Below, one piece after another: positions 7,602-15,619 of a stretch of DNA of 64,000 bases. The stretch comes from Methanolinea mesophila (GTDB lineage: Archaea; Halobacteriota; Methanomicrobia; Methanomicrobiales; Methanospirillaceae), in contig NZ_JAGGKR010000001.1 of the NCBI RefSeq assembly GCF_017873855.1, positions 1,116,001-1,180,000 on the forward strand, in the 5' to 3' direction. Each line of letters begins with the position of its first letter. The stretch's first letter is position 1. Below the pieces are notes generated by a model. It did no database searches. It worked only from the letters and a program-made list of their open reading frames with translations, and was not told the DNA's origin. Both the position numbers and the translations under genes were made by a program.

Positions 7602-8963
7602 ATGCAGAAAGAATCATTCTTCAATGCACGAATCGAGACTATGTCCCGGGACGAGCTCGACGGGCTCATTGACGAGCGGGTAAGGTACACCGTCCGGTAT
7701 GCCTCGGAACATTCCCCATTTTACAGGAAATGGTTCTCCCGTCATAATCTCGACCCGGGCTCGATCAGGGAACACGAGGATCTCCTCGAACTTCCTCTCG
7801 TATCCGCGACCATGATAAGGAAGAACCAGCCCCCGGAAACTCCGGACTTCGAGTTTCTCTCGGCGGAATGGGACCAGATCTTCACCATCCACGAGACCAG
7901 CGGGACCTCGGGGACCCCGAAAAGTTTTTTCCTGACCTGGGACGACTGGATAAGACACGCCGAGAAGTATGCCCGGATATTCGTCTCGCAGGGGTTCGGC
8001 CCTGGGGACAGGGTTGTGGTCTGTTCCACCTATGGAATGAATATTGGTGCGAATACCATGACTCTCGCCGCCCGCGACAGTGGCATCACCATCATTCCCA
8101 CCGGAAAGTGCAGCTTCCCAAGCAGAATCCTGCGTAATTACCGGCCGACAGGAATAGTGGGAAGCATATTCAAACTGCTCCATCTTGCACGCAGAATGAG
8201 TAACGAAGGATACAATCCCCGCGATTCCTCAATCGAGCGTTTAATCGTCGGAGGAGAAAGTTTTGCGGAAGAGTCCAGGGCATATCTCTCTGAACTCTGG
8301 GGCAGGCCGGTATACAACACCTACGGGAGCACCGAGGGGACCATGTGCGGAGAATGCACCGCTCTTACGGGACTGCACGTGCCCGAAGACCTGGTCCATC
8401 TCGACGTGTACGATCCCAGCCTGGAGAAGTTCGTGCCCGACGGCGAATGCGGGAGGGCGGTACTGACCACCCTGATACCGGCAGGAGGCCGCTCCGGCAC
8501 CCTCCTCCTGAATTACGACACCGAGGATACCACCGTCGTCATCACCAGAGACCCCTGCCCCTGCGGAAGGACCCATATGAGGATCGTGAACCCCCAGCGC
8601 GAGGCAGAAACTTACTGGTTACTCGGAACACCTGTAAACAGGGTTGATATCGAGCGCGGGGTCTTCCAGCCGGACAGCATGGAGTATCTCACCGGAGAGT
8701 ACGAGGCATTCATCTACGGGCGGGCGGACGAAGACGAAGTGACGCTCAGGCTGAGCCTGGAAGCACATGATCCCGATCAGACCGACAAGGTTCTGGTCAA
8801 AGACCGGTTCCTCGCAGCTTTTTTTGGATCCAAACCCGATCTAGCCCGGGCATATGGTGAGAATCTCGAGATACTGTTCAATTTTACTCCTCCCGGCGGA
8901 CTCGAGCTGTACCAGGTCCGGGGAAGGCCGAAGAGGTTCGTAGATCGGCGTGACAATGCCTGA
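7602..8963 (+). CDS. Coenzyme F390 synthetase (phenylacetate-CoA ligase family)
   Basis: A 453-residue adenylate-forming enzyme of the PaaK/FtsA family, which adenylylates coenzyme F420 to F390 in hydrogenotrophic methanogens. The P-loop-like motif TSGTSGTPKSFFL is near residues 101-113, NTYGSTEGTMCGECT near 237-251, and the cysteine-containing CPCGRTHMRIVNP near 320-332. Length fits the family. It starts 30 bases after the membrane protein. F390 is proposed as a redox signal after oxygen exposure, which suits its place beside redox genes. The exact substrate is inferred from family membership. Confidence 0.82.
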   Translation: MQKESFFNARIETMSRDELDGLIDERVRYTVRYASEHSPFYRKWFSRHNLDPGSIREHEDLLELPLVSATMIRKNQPPETPDFEFLSAEWDQIFTIHETSGTSGTPKSFFLTWDDWIRHAEKYARIFVSQGFGPGDRVVVCSTYGMNIGANTMTLAARDSGITIIPTGKCSFPSRILRNYRPTGIVGSIFKLLHLARRMSNEGYNPRDSSIERLIVGGESFAEESRAYLSELWGRPVYNTYGSTEGTMCGECTALTGLHVPEDLVHLDVYDPSLEKFVPDGECGRAVLTTLIPAGGRSGTLLLNYDTEDTTVVITRDPCPCGRTHMRIVNPQREAETYWLLGTPVNRVDIERGVFQPDSMEYLTGEYEAFIYGRADEDEVTLRLSLEAHDPDQTDKVLVKDRFLAAFFGSKPDLARAYGENLEILFNFTPPGGLELYQVRGRPKRFVDRRDNA

Positions 8964-9054
8964 ATCAAGAGCAAAATGGGTTATATTTCTCATTTGAACC
9001 TAACAATAGTGGCCAAAAGTGAAACTATTTAATCGATATTGTCTAATATTCTAT

Positions 9055-9160
9055 ATGCTCTCTGATATGTCACCTGGTTTTTTTTAATGCCGGACACCCC
9101 CAGAATCTGGCATCAACCCCCCCTATCCAAAAAAAACAGGTGCGCCATATCAGGAGCATC
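9055..9160. repeat. Large imperfect inverted repeat, about 106 nt
   Basis: The left arm (9055-9085: ATGCTC, CTGATATG, CACCTG, T8) and the right arm (9128-9159: A8, CAGGTG, CATATCAG, GAGCAT) pair over about 30 bases with small bulges. An inner hairpin ATGCCgGA/TCtGGCAT (9087-9113) sits between them, and five T residues follow at 9161. The element lies between the F390 synthetase gene and marC, with no coding sequence inside. It could be a terminator, a structured RNA or a decayed mobile repeat. Confidence 0.7.
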
Positions 9161-9228
9161 TTTTTGCAGTTCCGGATAATGTCCGGCGTATTTATCCGTT
9201 CAGAGCGCAATTTCATTAGTAATCTCGT

Positions 9229-9816
9229 ATGCAGGACATACTGACCCCCCTGATTTACTCCTTCTCTGCGCTGTTCGTCATTCTCGATCCCTTGTTGAGC
9301 GTGCCGATCTTCACTTCGATGACAAAGGACATGCCCGCATCGGAGGTCAATAAACAGGCATTGATCGCGGTAGTGGTAGCGGGGGTGCTCATGTATATAT
9401 TCCTCTTCTTCAATTTCCTCATCTTTGATACGCTGGGCATCACCCTGCCGAGCTTCCAGGTTGCCGGGGGTATCCTGCTGTTTATACTCGGTATACAGAT
9501 GGCACTTGGGATCGAGATCGGCCCCTCGCACAGTCATTCCCGGACCGCGGCAGGGGTGGTGATCGGTACCCCCCTTCTTTGCGGACCGGGGGCAATTACT
9601 ACCGTACTTCTTCTCTCGAGAGACTATGGCACACTGGTCCTCGCGCTGGCAATTGCGCTCGCCCTTCTCGCGACCTGGATAATTTTAAGGTTCTCCGGGA
9701 TAATCCAGCGGGTGCTCGGTGACTGCATTACCGACATCATGGCCAGGGTGCTCGGGATGCTGGTGGCGGCTATCGCGATAAAGATTATTGCGGACGGGAT
9801 CACCGGTCTTTTTTAG
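9229..9816 (+). CDS. MarC-family membrane protein (UPF0056)
   Basis: A 195-residue polytopic membrane protein of the MarC family with about six helices. Recognised features are the N-terminal ALFVILDPLLSVPIFTSMT, the FQVAGGILLFILGIQMALG segment, TPLLCGPGAITTVLLLS and the C-terminal ARVLGMLVAAIAIKIIADGI. The function of this family is not established; early links to multidrug resistance were not upheld. It is a single gene 265 bases after the F390 synthetase gene, with the large inverted repeat in between. Confidence 0.88.
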   Translation: MQDILTPLIYSFSALFVILDPLLSVPIFTSMTKDMPASEVNKQALIAVVVAGVLMYIFLFFNFLIFDTLGITLPSFQVAGGILLFILGIQMALGIEIGPSHSHSRTAAGVVIGTPLLCGPGAITTVLLLSRDYGTLVLALAIALALLATWIILRFSGIIQRVLGDCITDIMARVLGMLVAAIAIKIIADGITGLF

Positions 9817-9866
9817 ACGTGAGTTTTTTAGGGAAGATACTCGTATTCTCCTTTCGGAAGTGATGT

Positions 9867-10289
9867 ATGACCATCGAAGACCTTCTGGGATATTTTTTCT
9901 ATGACCGTGAAGTGCTTGACCGCTCGCTGACCCGTCCGGTTGATAAGAGGATCCTCTGTGACCAGCAGGTACCGGGACTCATTGGGAATGCGGTGCTCTC
10001 GGCCGTGCTCCTTGACCTTCTCTACCGCGATGGGATTGATGACGCCGCACGACTGGCCCGGACAAGAGATTCAATCATGAAGAGGGAGATCCTTGCCGCC
10101 GTAGCCGAGCAGCTCTCGATATGGTCGTTCATCCGCGAACGTCCCGACGAGATCGAACCGGCGGGGGAGATTAAGAGCGCGATTCTCGCAGACACCCTGC
10201 TCGCGATCATCGGAGGTGTGTTTATTGACGGGGGCTACGAAGCCGCGGAACAAAGGATAAAACGCTGGTTCTCTGAATACCTTCCCTGA
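9867..10289 (+). CDS. RNase III-fold protein lacking most catalytic acids
   Basis: A 140-residue protein that aligns along its length with the RNase III catalytic domain: LLGYFFYDREVLDRSLT at the start, GLIGNAVLSAVLLDLLY at the signature region and AILADTLLAIIGGVFIDGGY at the second metal-site region. Against E. coli RNase III the residues corresponding to E41, D45 and E117 are G, N and L; only D114 is kept. There is no dsRNA-binding domain. The fold is therefore likely kept without ordinary nuclease activity, perhaps for RNA binding or dimerisation. It lies 50 bases after marC. Confidence 0.75.
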   Translation: MTIEDLLGYFFYDREVLDRSLTRPVDKRILCDQQVPGLIGNAVLSAVLLDLLYRDGIDDAARLARTRDSIMKREILAAVAEQLSIWSFIRERPDEIEPAGEIKSAILADTLLAIIGGVFIDGGYEAAEQRIKRWFSEYLP

Positions 10290-10390
10290 AAACGGACCTG
10301 CTGCTCCCGCAACCGGGCGTCGGGGTACCCCGTCGAGAGTTCCAAGTAAGAACACCCCAAAAAAGGATATAAAAATTCTTTGTTCCCGGA

Positions 10391-10822
10391 TTAATTCCGG
10401 AACATGATATTGTAATTCATCGTTTTTGCTCCGAAAAATTTCTTGCAGAATTCTGCAGTCTTTTCCGGGGCATATTCCTTGCAACTGAAAATATCCAGGT
10501 ATGCCGAATTGGTCTCATTGGCAAAGTGGCCTGATATGAGTGATGTCTCGATCAGCTGGGTCATGGAATATCCTGCTACGCGCTCGTTAGGGCCGAAGTG
10601 GATTACAGTGGGGTCCCCGAACCTTTTCATCTCGATCAGGTCGCAGAGCTCGATGATAAATCTGCGAATTGAATCCGGATCGCGAATGGTCTCGGGGTTG
10701 CAGTCCTTGAGATCTACACCGGTGCACAAACCCCAACACTTCTCCTTCTTAAACTTCTTGATCACATCTTCGTCCTTCATCTTACGGACCATTACTTCAT
10801 GTTTCATGTCAAGCATTGTCAT
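10391..10822 (-). CDS. S-adenosylmethionine decarboxylase-related protein
   Basis: A 143-residue protein whose C-terminal half aligns with prokaryotic AdoMetDC (SpeD). Residues 91-99 (IETSLISGH) and 107-114 (AYLDIFSC) match the processing site and the VDVFTC motif. The pyruvoyl-forming serine (S94), the proton-donor histidine (H99) and the catalytic cysteine (C114) are all present, but the usual Glu before the serine is Thr. An N-terminal segment rich in Lys and two Cys is unlike standard SpeD. No spermidine synthase gene is nearby, so the activity is uncertain. GGGAG precedes the ATG. Confidence 0.65.
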   Translation of the reverse strand: MTMLDMKHEVMVRKMKDEDVIKKFKKEKCWGLCTGVDLKDCNPETIRDPDSIRRFIIELCDLIEMKRFGDPTVIHFGPNERVAGYSMTQLIETSLISGHFANETNSAYLDIFSCKEYAPEKTAEFCKKFFGAKTMNYNIMFRN

Positions 10823-10831
10823 ACTCCCACT

Positions 10832-10898
10832 ATAGTTCGGTCACGAACTATTTCTTAGAGGTTCGATGTTCCAAATATAAATCTTATTGTTGCAACAA
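10832..10898 (-). promoter_or_regulatory. Promoter with two palindromes before the SpeD-like gene
   Basis: Reading on the minus strand, a perfect 12-base palindrome TTGTTGCAACAA (10887-10898) is followed by a TATA-like ATTTATATTT (about 10873-10882) and then an 8-bp perfect hairpin (10832-10839 with 10844-10851, loop of 4) ending 10 bases before the ATG. The first looks like a protein operator upstream of TATA; the second could act as RNA in the short leader. The rest of the gap, to 11102, shows nothing recognisable. Confidence 0.5.
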
Positions 10899-11102
10899 CA
10901 GCCGGATAATCGATACTTTTGCATATGAAAGGCGCATTCTTGCCAAATCTTGGAAAAATAAGACAAACGATGAGGTATTTTGATTCCGGCCGAATTAAAC
11001 GTTTTAATTGTGACGCGCGCCAAATTATTCAGGATTTGAAATAAAGCCGTACCAGGCCTTTTTGACCGATCTCAAAATAAGGATATATGGGGGACCATTG
11101 CA

Positions 11103-12011
11103 CTAAATACATCTTTTCAGGTCGTCTTTTCGTGCGCAGTATACTTCGACCATGTGATGGGGGTGATACCTGGTCTTGGCCTCCCGCAGTCCCTCCACCC
11201 CCATGTCACTCTCCCGGTTGATAAACTCGAACCTGCCCAGAAGTGCGGTGGCGGCTTCTGCATTGATCGCCTTGTAGATCCCCTCGCAGTCAGGAAGGCC
11301 TTTTTCGAAATGCACGACGGCAGTGGAGGGACTCAGTTCCTCGTAAAGTGTAATCGCCCCAATCTTGCCCACGACCCGTATGATCAGCCCGGAAAGCCCG
11401 AGCTCCTCGTAGTGATCCAGCGCAAAGAAGACCGCATCTTTCTCATAGCCGAGGAAAGGGACGGAATCGCAGTCTTTCCACTCGCACCACTCTACGAGGA
11501 AGTCATGCACCTCTCCCAGGGTACCGGGTGAGATCTCCTCGACAACAGGTGAACAATTCCTCCTGAACCGCGAGAGCTGCCTTCGTATGGTGAGGTATTG
11601 TTTGCCTGTAAGTCCCGCGAGGTCGTCAGTGCGGTACACGTACTCAAAATAATCGCGATCCGGGGTTAACTCGAGGTCCGGGTAGAGCGTCATTATCCAC
11701 GCTCTCGTCTCTTCATCGACCAGGACAAGGGGGGTGTCATCCCCCTCCGCTATCGCCAGTCTGATAAGTTCTTTCAGCAACGCGGGGTCTCTCGGGCCTA
11801 TCGGGGGCCGGAATTTTGTCTCTCCTTCAATCGTGCTCGCCAGTATAATGGCCCCTTTTTTCCGTGCGAATTCGTAATGGGCGTATGAATTCCAGCAGAC
11901 CATGTTAGTGAATGTATTATCGCTATGGGTCTGCGGATATCGTGCATAATGTGCCCGGAACAGGTCCCGGTCTTCCAGCGTTACGGGTAAAAAATCCTTA
12001 CGTGTCAGCAT
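11103..12011 (-). CDS. DUF2156 (phosphatidylglycerol lysyltransferase-type) protein
   Basis: A 302-residue soluble protein of the DUF2156/LPG-synthase C-terminal family, a double GNAT-like fold. Seen are DNTFTNMVCWNSYAHYEFAR near the N-terminus, LTGKQYLTIRRQLSRFRRN in the middle, and the C-terminal FINRESDMGVEGLREAKTRYHP characteristic of the family. Bacterial relatives transfer aminoacyl groups from tRNA to lipids; archaeal soluble versions have no settled substrate. It is last in a three-gene minus-strand cluster, 4 bases after the GNAT gene. Confidence 0.8.
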   Translation of the reverse strand: MLTRKDFLPVTLEDRDLFRAHYARYPQTHSDNTFTNMVCWNSYAHYEFARKKGAIILASTIEGETKFRPPIGPRDPALLKELIRLAIAEGDDTPLVLVDEETRAWIMTLYPDLELTPDRDYFEYVYRTDDLAGLTGKQYLTIRRQLSRFRRNCSPVVEEISPGTLGEVHDFLVEWCEWKDCDSVPFLGYEKDAVFFALDHYEELGLSGLIIRVVGKIGAITLYEELSPSTAVVHFEKGLPDCEGIYKAINAEAATALLGRFEFINRESDMGVEGLREAKTRYHPHHMVEVYCARKDDLKRCI

Positions 12012-12015
12012 TTTT

Positions 12016-12447
12016 TCAGTCCATCCCAGTATAGCGCATGGGAACGTATCCGGTCATGGGGGAAAAGCCGTTGGGCAGATAAAAATGTTCCGTCCCCGGT
12101 TCTGCAATGAGTGCGATCCAGGTGATACCCCGTGCGATACAGGACTCGACAAGCATCTTTACGATTCTCGTCCCGATCCCGAGGCTCCTGAACCCCGGCA
12201 GCACTACAAGATCCTGCAGGTACGCATCAGAGATCCCGTCAGAAATGGCCCTTCCCATACCGATAGCCTTGCCTGTTTTTTTGTCAAGCGCAACGATGAA
12301 TACGAAACTTGAACGTATAAGCCCGGGCAGTTCCCGGGAATCGTACTCTTCCTTCCACCAGCCGGCAGCCCGGTAGAGGTATTCGATCTCGACGGGGTCC
12401 CAGGAATCGACATCCCGCAGTTCGAGTTCGTATACTCCCTCTCCCAT
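12016..12447 (-). CDS. GNAT-family N-acetyltransferase
   Basis: A 143-residue acetyltransferase. The acetyl-CoA-binding motif A is seen as LQDLVVLPGFRSLGIGTRIV (about residues 78-97, R/Q-x-x-G-x-G/A form), and the C-terminal FYLPNGFSPM matches motif B. The substrate is unknown. It lies 4 bases upstream of the DUF2156 gene and about 40 bases after the TPR gene, suggesting one transcript. Confidence 0.85.
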   Translation of the reverse strand: MGEGVYELELRDVDSWDPVEIEYLYRAAGWWKEEYDSRELPGLIRSSFVFIVALDKKTGKAIGMGRAISDGISDAYLQDLVVLPGFRSLGIGTRIVKMLVESCIARGITWIALIAEPGTEHFYLPNGFSPMTGYVPMRYTGMD

Positions 12448-12486
12448 CTGTCACCGATCCCGTTCCCGATATTTTCAGAGAGTATG

Positions 12487-13092
12487 TTACCACTTATCAG
12501 ATATAGGGTCATCTGGAAGTTCGTCCCAGTATTCCGGAGGTATCCGGGCTTTATCCTGACCCTGCAGATAGAATGCCATCCGGTAACAAGAGCGGGCATT
12601 GGCCAGATCACCCTTTTTACAGAGGAGATCGCCTTTCAGTATCCATGCTGCGGCGTGGCGGGAATCTTCCGCCAGCGCATGTGATACTTGTCCCCACGCC
12701 TGGTCGTACATGCCCATATCGTAAAAGATTCTCCCCCTGCAATACAGCATCCCAGGCCCGTTGTTCTCCAGTGCGTACGCCCGTTCATATGCGGCGAGTG
12801 CTTCGCGGTACATACCTGCCGCGACGAGGTGCTCTCCACGGGCATACCAGTCGTCTCCTAAACGGAGTTGGTGCGAACAATCCTTCCCCTTCCTTCCGCG
12901 TCCCGATCGGTGGGGAAATAAGATTCCGGCACCCGCTCTCCGGGAGAAGATGAGGCTTAGAATGAGCGCGATACCCACGGTCACCACGAACACAATCCCG
13001 ATTGGAACCCAGGAAGCATCCATACCTCCCAGTATGCGGAAAGTATCTTCCAATATCTCGTATCCGGTCTCAATACCTGTATCCATAATCAT
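12487..13092 (-). CDS. Membrane-anchored TPR protein
   Basis: A 201-residue protein with one membrane helix (about residues 29-50), a basic linker and three or so tetratricopeptide units (about 79-180: GDDWYARGEHLVAAGMYREA, ALENNGPGMLYCRGRIFYDM and related). TPR arrays mediate protein contacts; the partner is unknown. It heads the TPR-GNAT-DUF2156 cluster. The start may be ATG 13092 or the in-frame ATG at 13086; neither changes the domains. Confidence 0.75.
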   Translation of the reverse strand: MIMDTGIETGYEILEDTFRILGGMDASWVPIGIVFVVTVGIALILSLIFSRRAGAGILFPHRSGRGRKGKDCSHQLRLGDDWYARGEHLVAAGMYREALAAYERAYALENNGPGMLYCRGRIFYDMGMYDQAWGQVSHALAEDSRHAAAWILKGDLLCKKGDLANARSCYRMAFYLQGQDKARIPPEYWDELPDDPISDKW

Positions 13093-13195
13093 GCACAGCG
13101 GTCAAGATCGTTCGGGTGATGGGGGAGCATCGGCTGAGTCAGAATGCCACACTACATAATACTCAACCTTCATATTGATACTGGATAGTATCGGC

Positions 13196-13993
13196 ATGAA
13201 GCTGTTAAAAGAGATCCTGATCGTGGAGGACGACGAGATCATCGCCAGCCTGATAGAGAAAATCCTCCGCAAAAAGGACTATCTGGTCACTGGGGTCGCG
13301 AAGTCCGGTGAGGACGCACTCACCATGGTGGCCGAGCATTTCCCGGACCTCGTCCTGATGGATATCGGGCTTAAGGGGTCGATCGACGGGATATATGCTG
13401 CCCGGTACATCTATAATGTATTCAACACCCCGGTGCTCTTCATCTCCGGCCAGATAAGCGATGAAATCTTTTCCCGGGTCAAATATAGCGACTGTTACGG
13501 GTTCATTACCAAGCCGTTCAATGACAAGGCGATGCTGGCGAATGTGGCGATCGCCATTCATAACCATGAGCTAAAGAAAAAACTCCTCAACAGGGAGGAG
13601 AATCCCCTGCGCTCGATAATGTCGGTGCTGGATGGGATCCTTATCACCGATAAGAAAGGGCGGATCCTGTTCATGAACCCGTATGCCGAACACCTTATCG
13701 GGGTTGACAGGAGAAGTGCGGTATTAAAACCGTTGAACCGCCTGATGATCCTCATGGATATCAGGAAGGGGGAAAAGATCGAGGACCCGGTCAACGAAGT
13801 GGTGCGGGAGAGCATGGTCATCGGTATTGAAGGGAATCTCGCACTTGTCACCAGCGCGGGAAGAAGGAAAAATATCACGCTCCGTGCGTACCCGCTCACC
13901 GATCACTGGAACGAGATGATCGGGGTATTCATCAGGCTCCATGAGCTCTCTCCCACCGAGAGAAAACTGGCGGATCCCTCCGGACTGGGCTGA
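13196..13993 (+). CDS. Response regulator with receiver and PAS domains
   Basis: A 265-residue protein. Residues 1 to about 125 are a CheY-type receiver with the acidic pocket E11-D12-D13, phospho-acceptor Asp56 in LVLMDIGLKG, and the conserved Lys in FITKPF. Residues about 140-250 form a PAS domain (SVLDGILITDKKGRILFMNP, then HLIGVDRRSAV). There is no DNA-binding or kinase domain, so it likely signals by protein contacts. ATG 13196 is preferred to the upstream TTG at 13175. It is divergent from the TPR gene, and no kinase is adjacent. Confidence 0.85.
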   Translation: MKLLKEILIVEDDEIIASLIEKILRKKDYLVTGVAKSGEDALTMVAEHFPDLVLMDIGLKGSIDGIYAARYIYNVFNTPVLFISGQISDEIFSRVKYSDCYGFITKPFNDKAMLANVAIAIHNHELKKKLLNREENPLRSIMSVLDGILITDKKGRILFMNPYAEHLIGVDRRSAVLKPLNRLMILMDIRKGEKIEDPVNEVVRESMVIGIEGNLALVTSAGRRKNITLRAYPLTDHWNEMIGVFIRLHELSPTERKLADPSGLG

Positions 13994-14293
13994 TCATTGT
14001 AAGGATGCGAAACGAGGAGCGTCGGCTGCTTAGATTATTGTTCTTCCCATTCAAGACCCTGTCCTCCGGAGCCGGTTTCCCCATACCACTTTACCTCCTG
14101 TTGAAGACCTCATTTCACATTTCATGTAATAAAAATCCTTAAAAAAAGAAAAAGAAAATTTAAAATGGTCTTTCACTGGAAGGTCTCTGGCAACAGGCCC
14201 GCTGGATATATATACCGCGAAGGGAAAGGGGAGTATATACTCCCGGCGGGGTTCTGGTGGTGCGGAAACCCGCCCTGTCAAGGTGGCATCTTC
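13994..14293. promoter_or_regulatory. Intergenic region with 16-bp palindrome around TATA
   Basis: A 300-base gap upstream of the secreted repeat protein. A perfect 16-base palindrome GGGAGTATATACTCCC lies at 14229-14244 with a TATA core in its centre, 50 bases before the ATG; another TATA-like ATATATATACC is at about 14204-14214. This looks like an operator overlapping a promoter. The first 150 bases show only AT-rich sequence. Confidence 0.5.
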
Positions 14294-15013
14294 ATGGCAA
14301 ACAAGACGTTAAGAGCCCTTGCCGTCGCAATGGCACTGATAATGACCGGATCGTATGGATGCGTCATGGCTGCGGATTCGATCTGCCCGTTCGGACCATC
14401 GACTCCCACTGGACCCGTCTCTCCCTTCCCCGCTGACTCCGGGCAGGCCGCTGCCCCGTGTCCTTTCGAACCGACTACTCCTACGGGACCCGTCTCTCCT
14501 TTCCCCGCTGACTCCGGGGCGGCCGCTGCCCCGTGTCCTTTCGAACCGACTCCTCCTACGGGACCCGTTTCTCCATTCCCCGCTGACTCCGGGACGGCCG
14601 CTGACCCGTGTCCTTTCGAACCGACTCCTCCTACGGGACCCGTTTCTCCATTCCCCGCTGATTCCGGGCAGCCCGCTGACCCGTGTCCTTTCGAACCGAC
14701 TACTCCTACGGGACCCGTTTCTCCATTCCCCGCTGACTCCGGGCCTGCACTAGTGCCGATCTGCCCATTTGCGGGTACCTCCGGGCAGCCCATGACGTAC
14801 GGCGTAACGGCAGGCGCCCTGCCGGGCGATCTGGACGGTGACGGATTTTATGAGGACCTGAACGGGAACGGAAGAATCGAATTCCTCGACCTTCTCCTCT
14901 TCTTCGACCAGATGGACTGGATCAGTGAGAACGAGCCGGTTGAGGCGTTCGATTATAATAATAACGGGAGGATCGATTTCGTCGATTGTATCGAGTTATT
15001 CAACAAGATTTAA
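14294..15013 (+). CDS. Secreted CPF-repeat protein with dockerin-like C-terminus
   Basis: A 239-residue exported protein. The ATG at 14294 begins a signal peptide (MANKTLRALAVAMALIMTGS..., cut likely after CVMA). Residues about 31-155 are five 25-residue Pro/Ser/Thr-rich repeats built on CPFEPTTPTGPVSPFPADSG, each with one cysteine. Residues about 178-239 form a dockerin-like pair of calcium loops (GDLDGDGFYEDLNGNGRIEF and FDYNNNGRIDFVD). In methanogens such modules occur on surface proteins, but no cohesin is seen here. It may be a disulfide-bearing stalk. Confidence 0.82.
   Translation: MANKTLRALAVAMALIMTGSYGCVMAADSICPFGPSTPTGPVSPFPADSGQAAAPCPFEPTTPTGPVSPFPADSGAAAAPCPFEPTPPTGPVSPFPADSGTAADPCPFEPTPPTGPVSPFPADSGQPADPCPFEPTTPTGPVSPFPADSGPALVPICPFAGTSGQPMTYGVTAGALPGDLDGDGFYEDLNGNGRIEFLDLLLFFDQMDWISENEPVEAFDYNNNGRIDFVDCIELFNKI
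14384..14758 (+). repeat. Five tandem 75-bp repeats inside a secreted protein gene
   Basis: Units start at 14384, 14459, 14534, 14609 and 14684, each exactly 75 bases and each encoding one CPF...PADSG unit. Units 2-5 are close to identical; the first differs more. The exact length preserves the frame and predicts copy-number variation between strains. Confidence 0.9.
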
Positions 15014-15080
15014 GGATTTGATCTTCGCGATTTATCGCGATTTCTTTTCTTTTCTTTTTAAAGTAGAAAAAAGAGAATCT
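15014..15080. terminator. Shared terminator region between convergent genes
   Basis: Between the convergent repeat-protein and cmk genes there is a small inverted repeat (TTCGCGATTTATCGCGA, 15024-15040) followed by a T-rich run TTTCTTTTCTTTTCTTTTTA on the plus strand. This fits termination of the plus-strand gene. Confidence 0.5.
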
Positions 15081-15088
15081 GCAGGATT

Positions 15089-15619
15089 TCAGGTCCGGAT
15101 CATCCGGATGGCGGTATCCACAATCGCACCAAGTTCCTCGACGCCCCAGCGCTCGGAGTTCAGGACCATATGGTACGGAGAGAGATCGCAGATATCGATA
15201 TCATAATAGGTCCGGTACCGCTCCGCTTCGCACTCTTCGCGCTGCCTGGTCAATTTCTTCGCGATATCCAGGTTCTCGATCACATCCCGTGCCAGGATCC
15301 TCCTTACCCGGCACTCAAGAGAGGCCGTGAGCCATATCTTCAGCTCGGCTTCCCCGATGAACCATCCCGAAAGCCGCCCTTCGACGATGATGTCATTCAT
15401 CTGCCCGGCAATCTCCTTCTGGCGTTCATCGATCAGCCGGTCGATGGACGGATCCTCGGAAGCCAGCCTGCCGAACTCCACGAGGTCCATCTCCTTCTCC
15501 TTCGCCATCTGGCGAAAGACTTCTCCGGCCGATATGAGTTCGAGTTTATGCTCCGCTGCAAGGTAGCGGGCGAGCGAGGTCGTCCCGCTCCCGGGTAACC
15601 CGCTCACCGTGACCCGCAT
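15089..15619 (-). CDS. cmk: Archaeal cytidylate kinase
   Basis: A 176-residue P-loop nucleotide kinase with MRVTVSGLPGSGTTSLARYL at the N-terminus, VEGRLSGWF in the middle and the lid-like RQREECEAERYRTYYDIDI; this is the archaeal CMP kinase that follows SecY and Adk in many archaeal ribosomal clusters. It phosphorylates (d)CMP with ATP. Its start shares one base with the DUF106 stop. It is the last gene of the long minus-strand cluster. Confidence 0.92.
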   Translation of the reverse strand: MRVTVSGLPGSGTTSLARYLAAEHKLELISAGEVFRQMAKEKEMDLVEFGRLASEDPSIDRLIDERQKEIAGQMNDIIVEGRLSGWFIGEAELKIWLTASLECRVRRILARDVIENLDIAKKLTRQREECEAERYRTYYDIDICDLSPYHMVLNSERWGVEELGAIVDTAIRMIRT

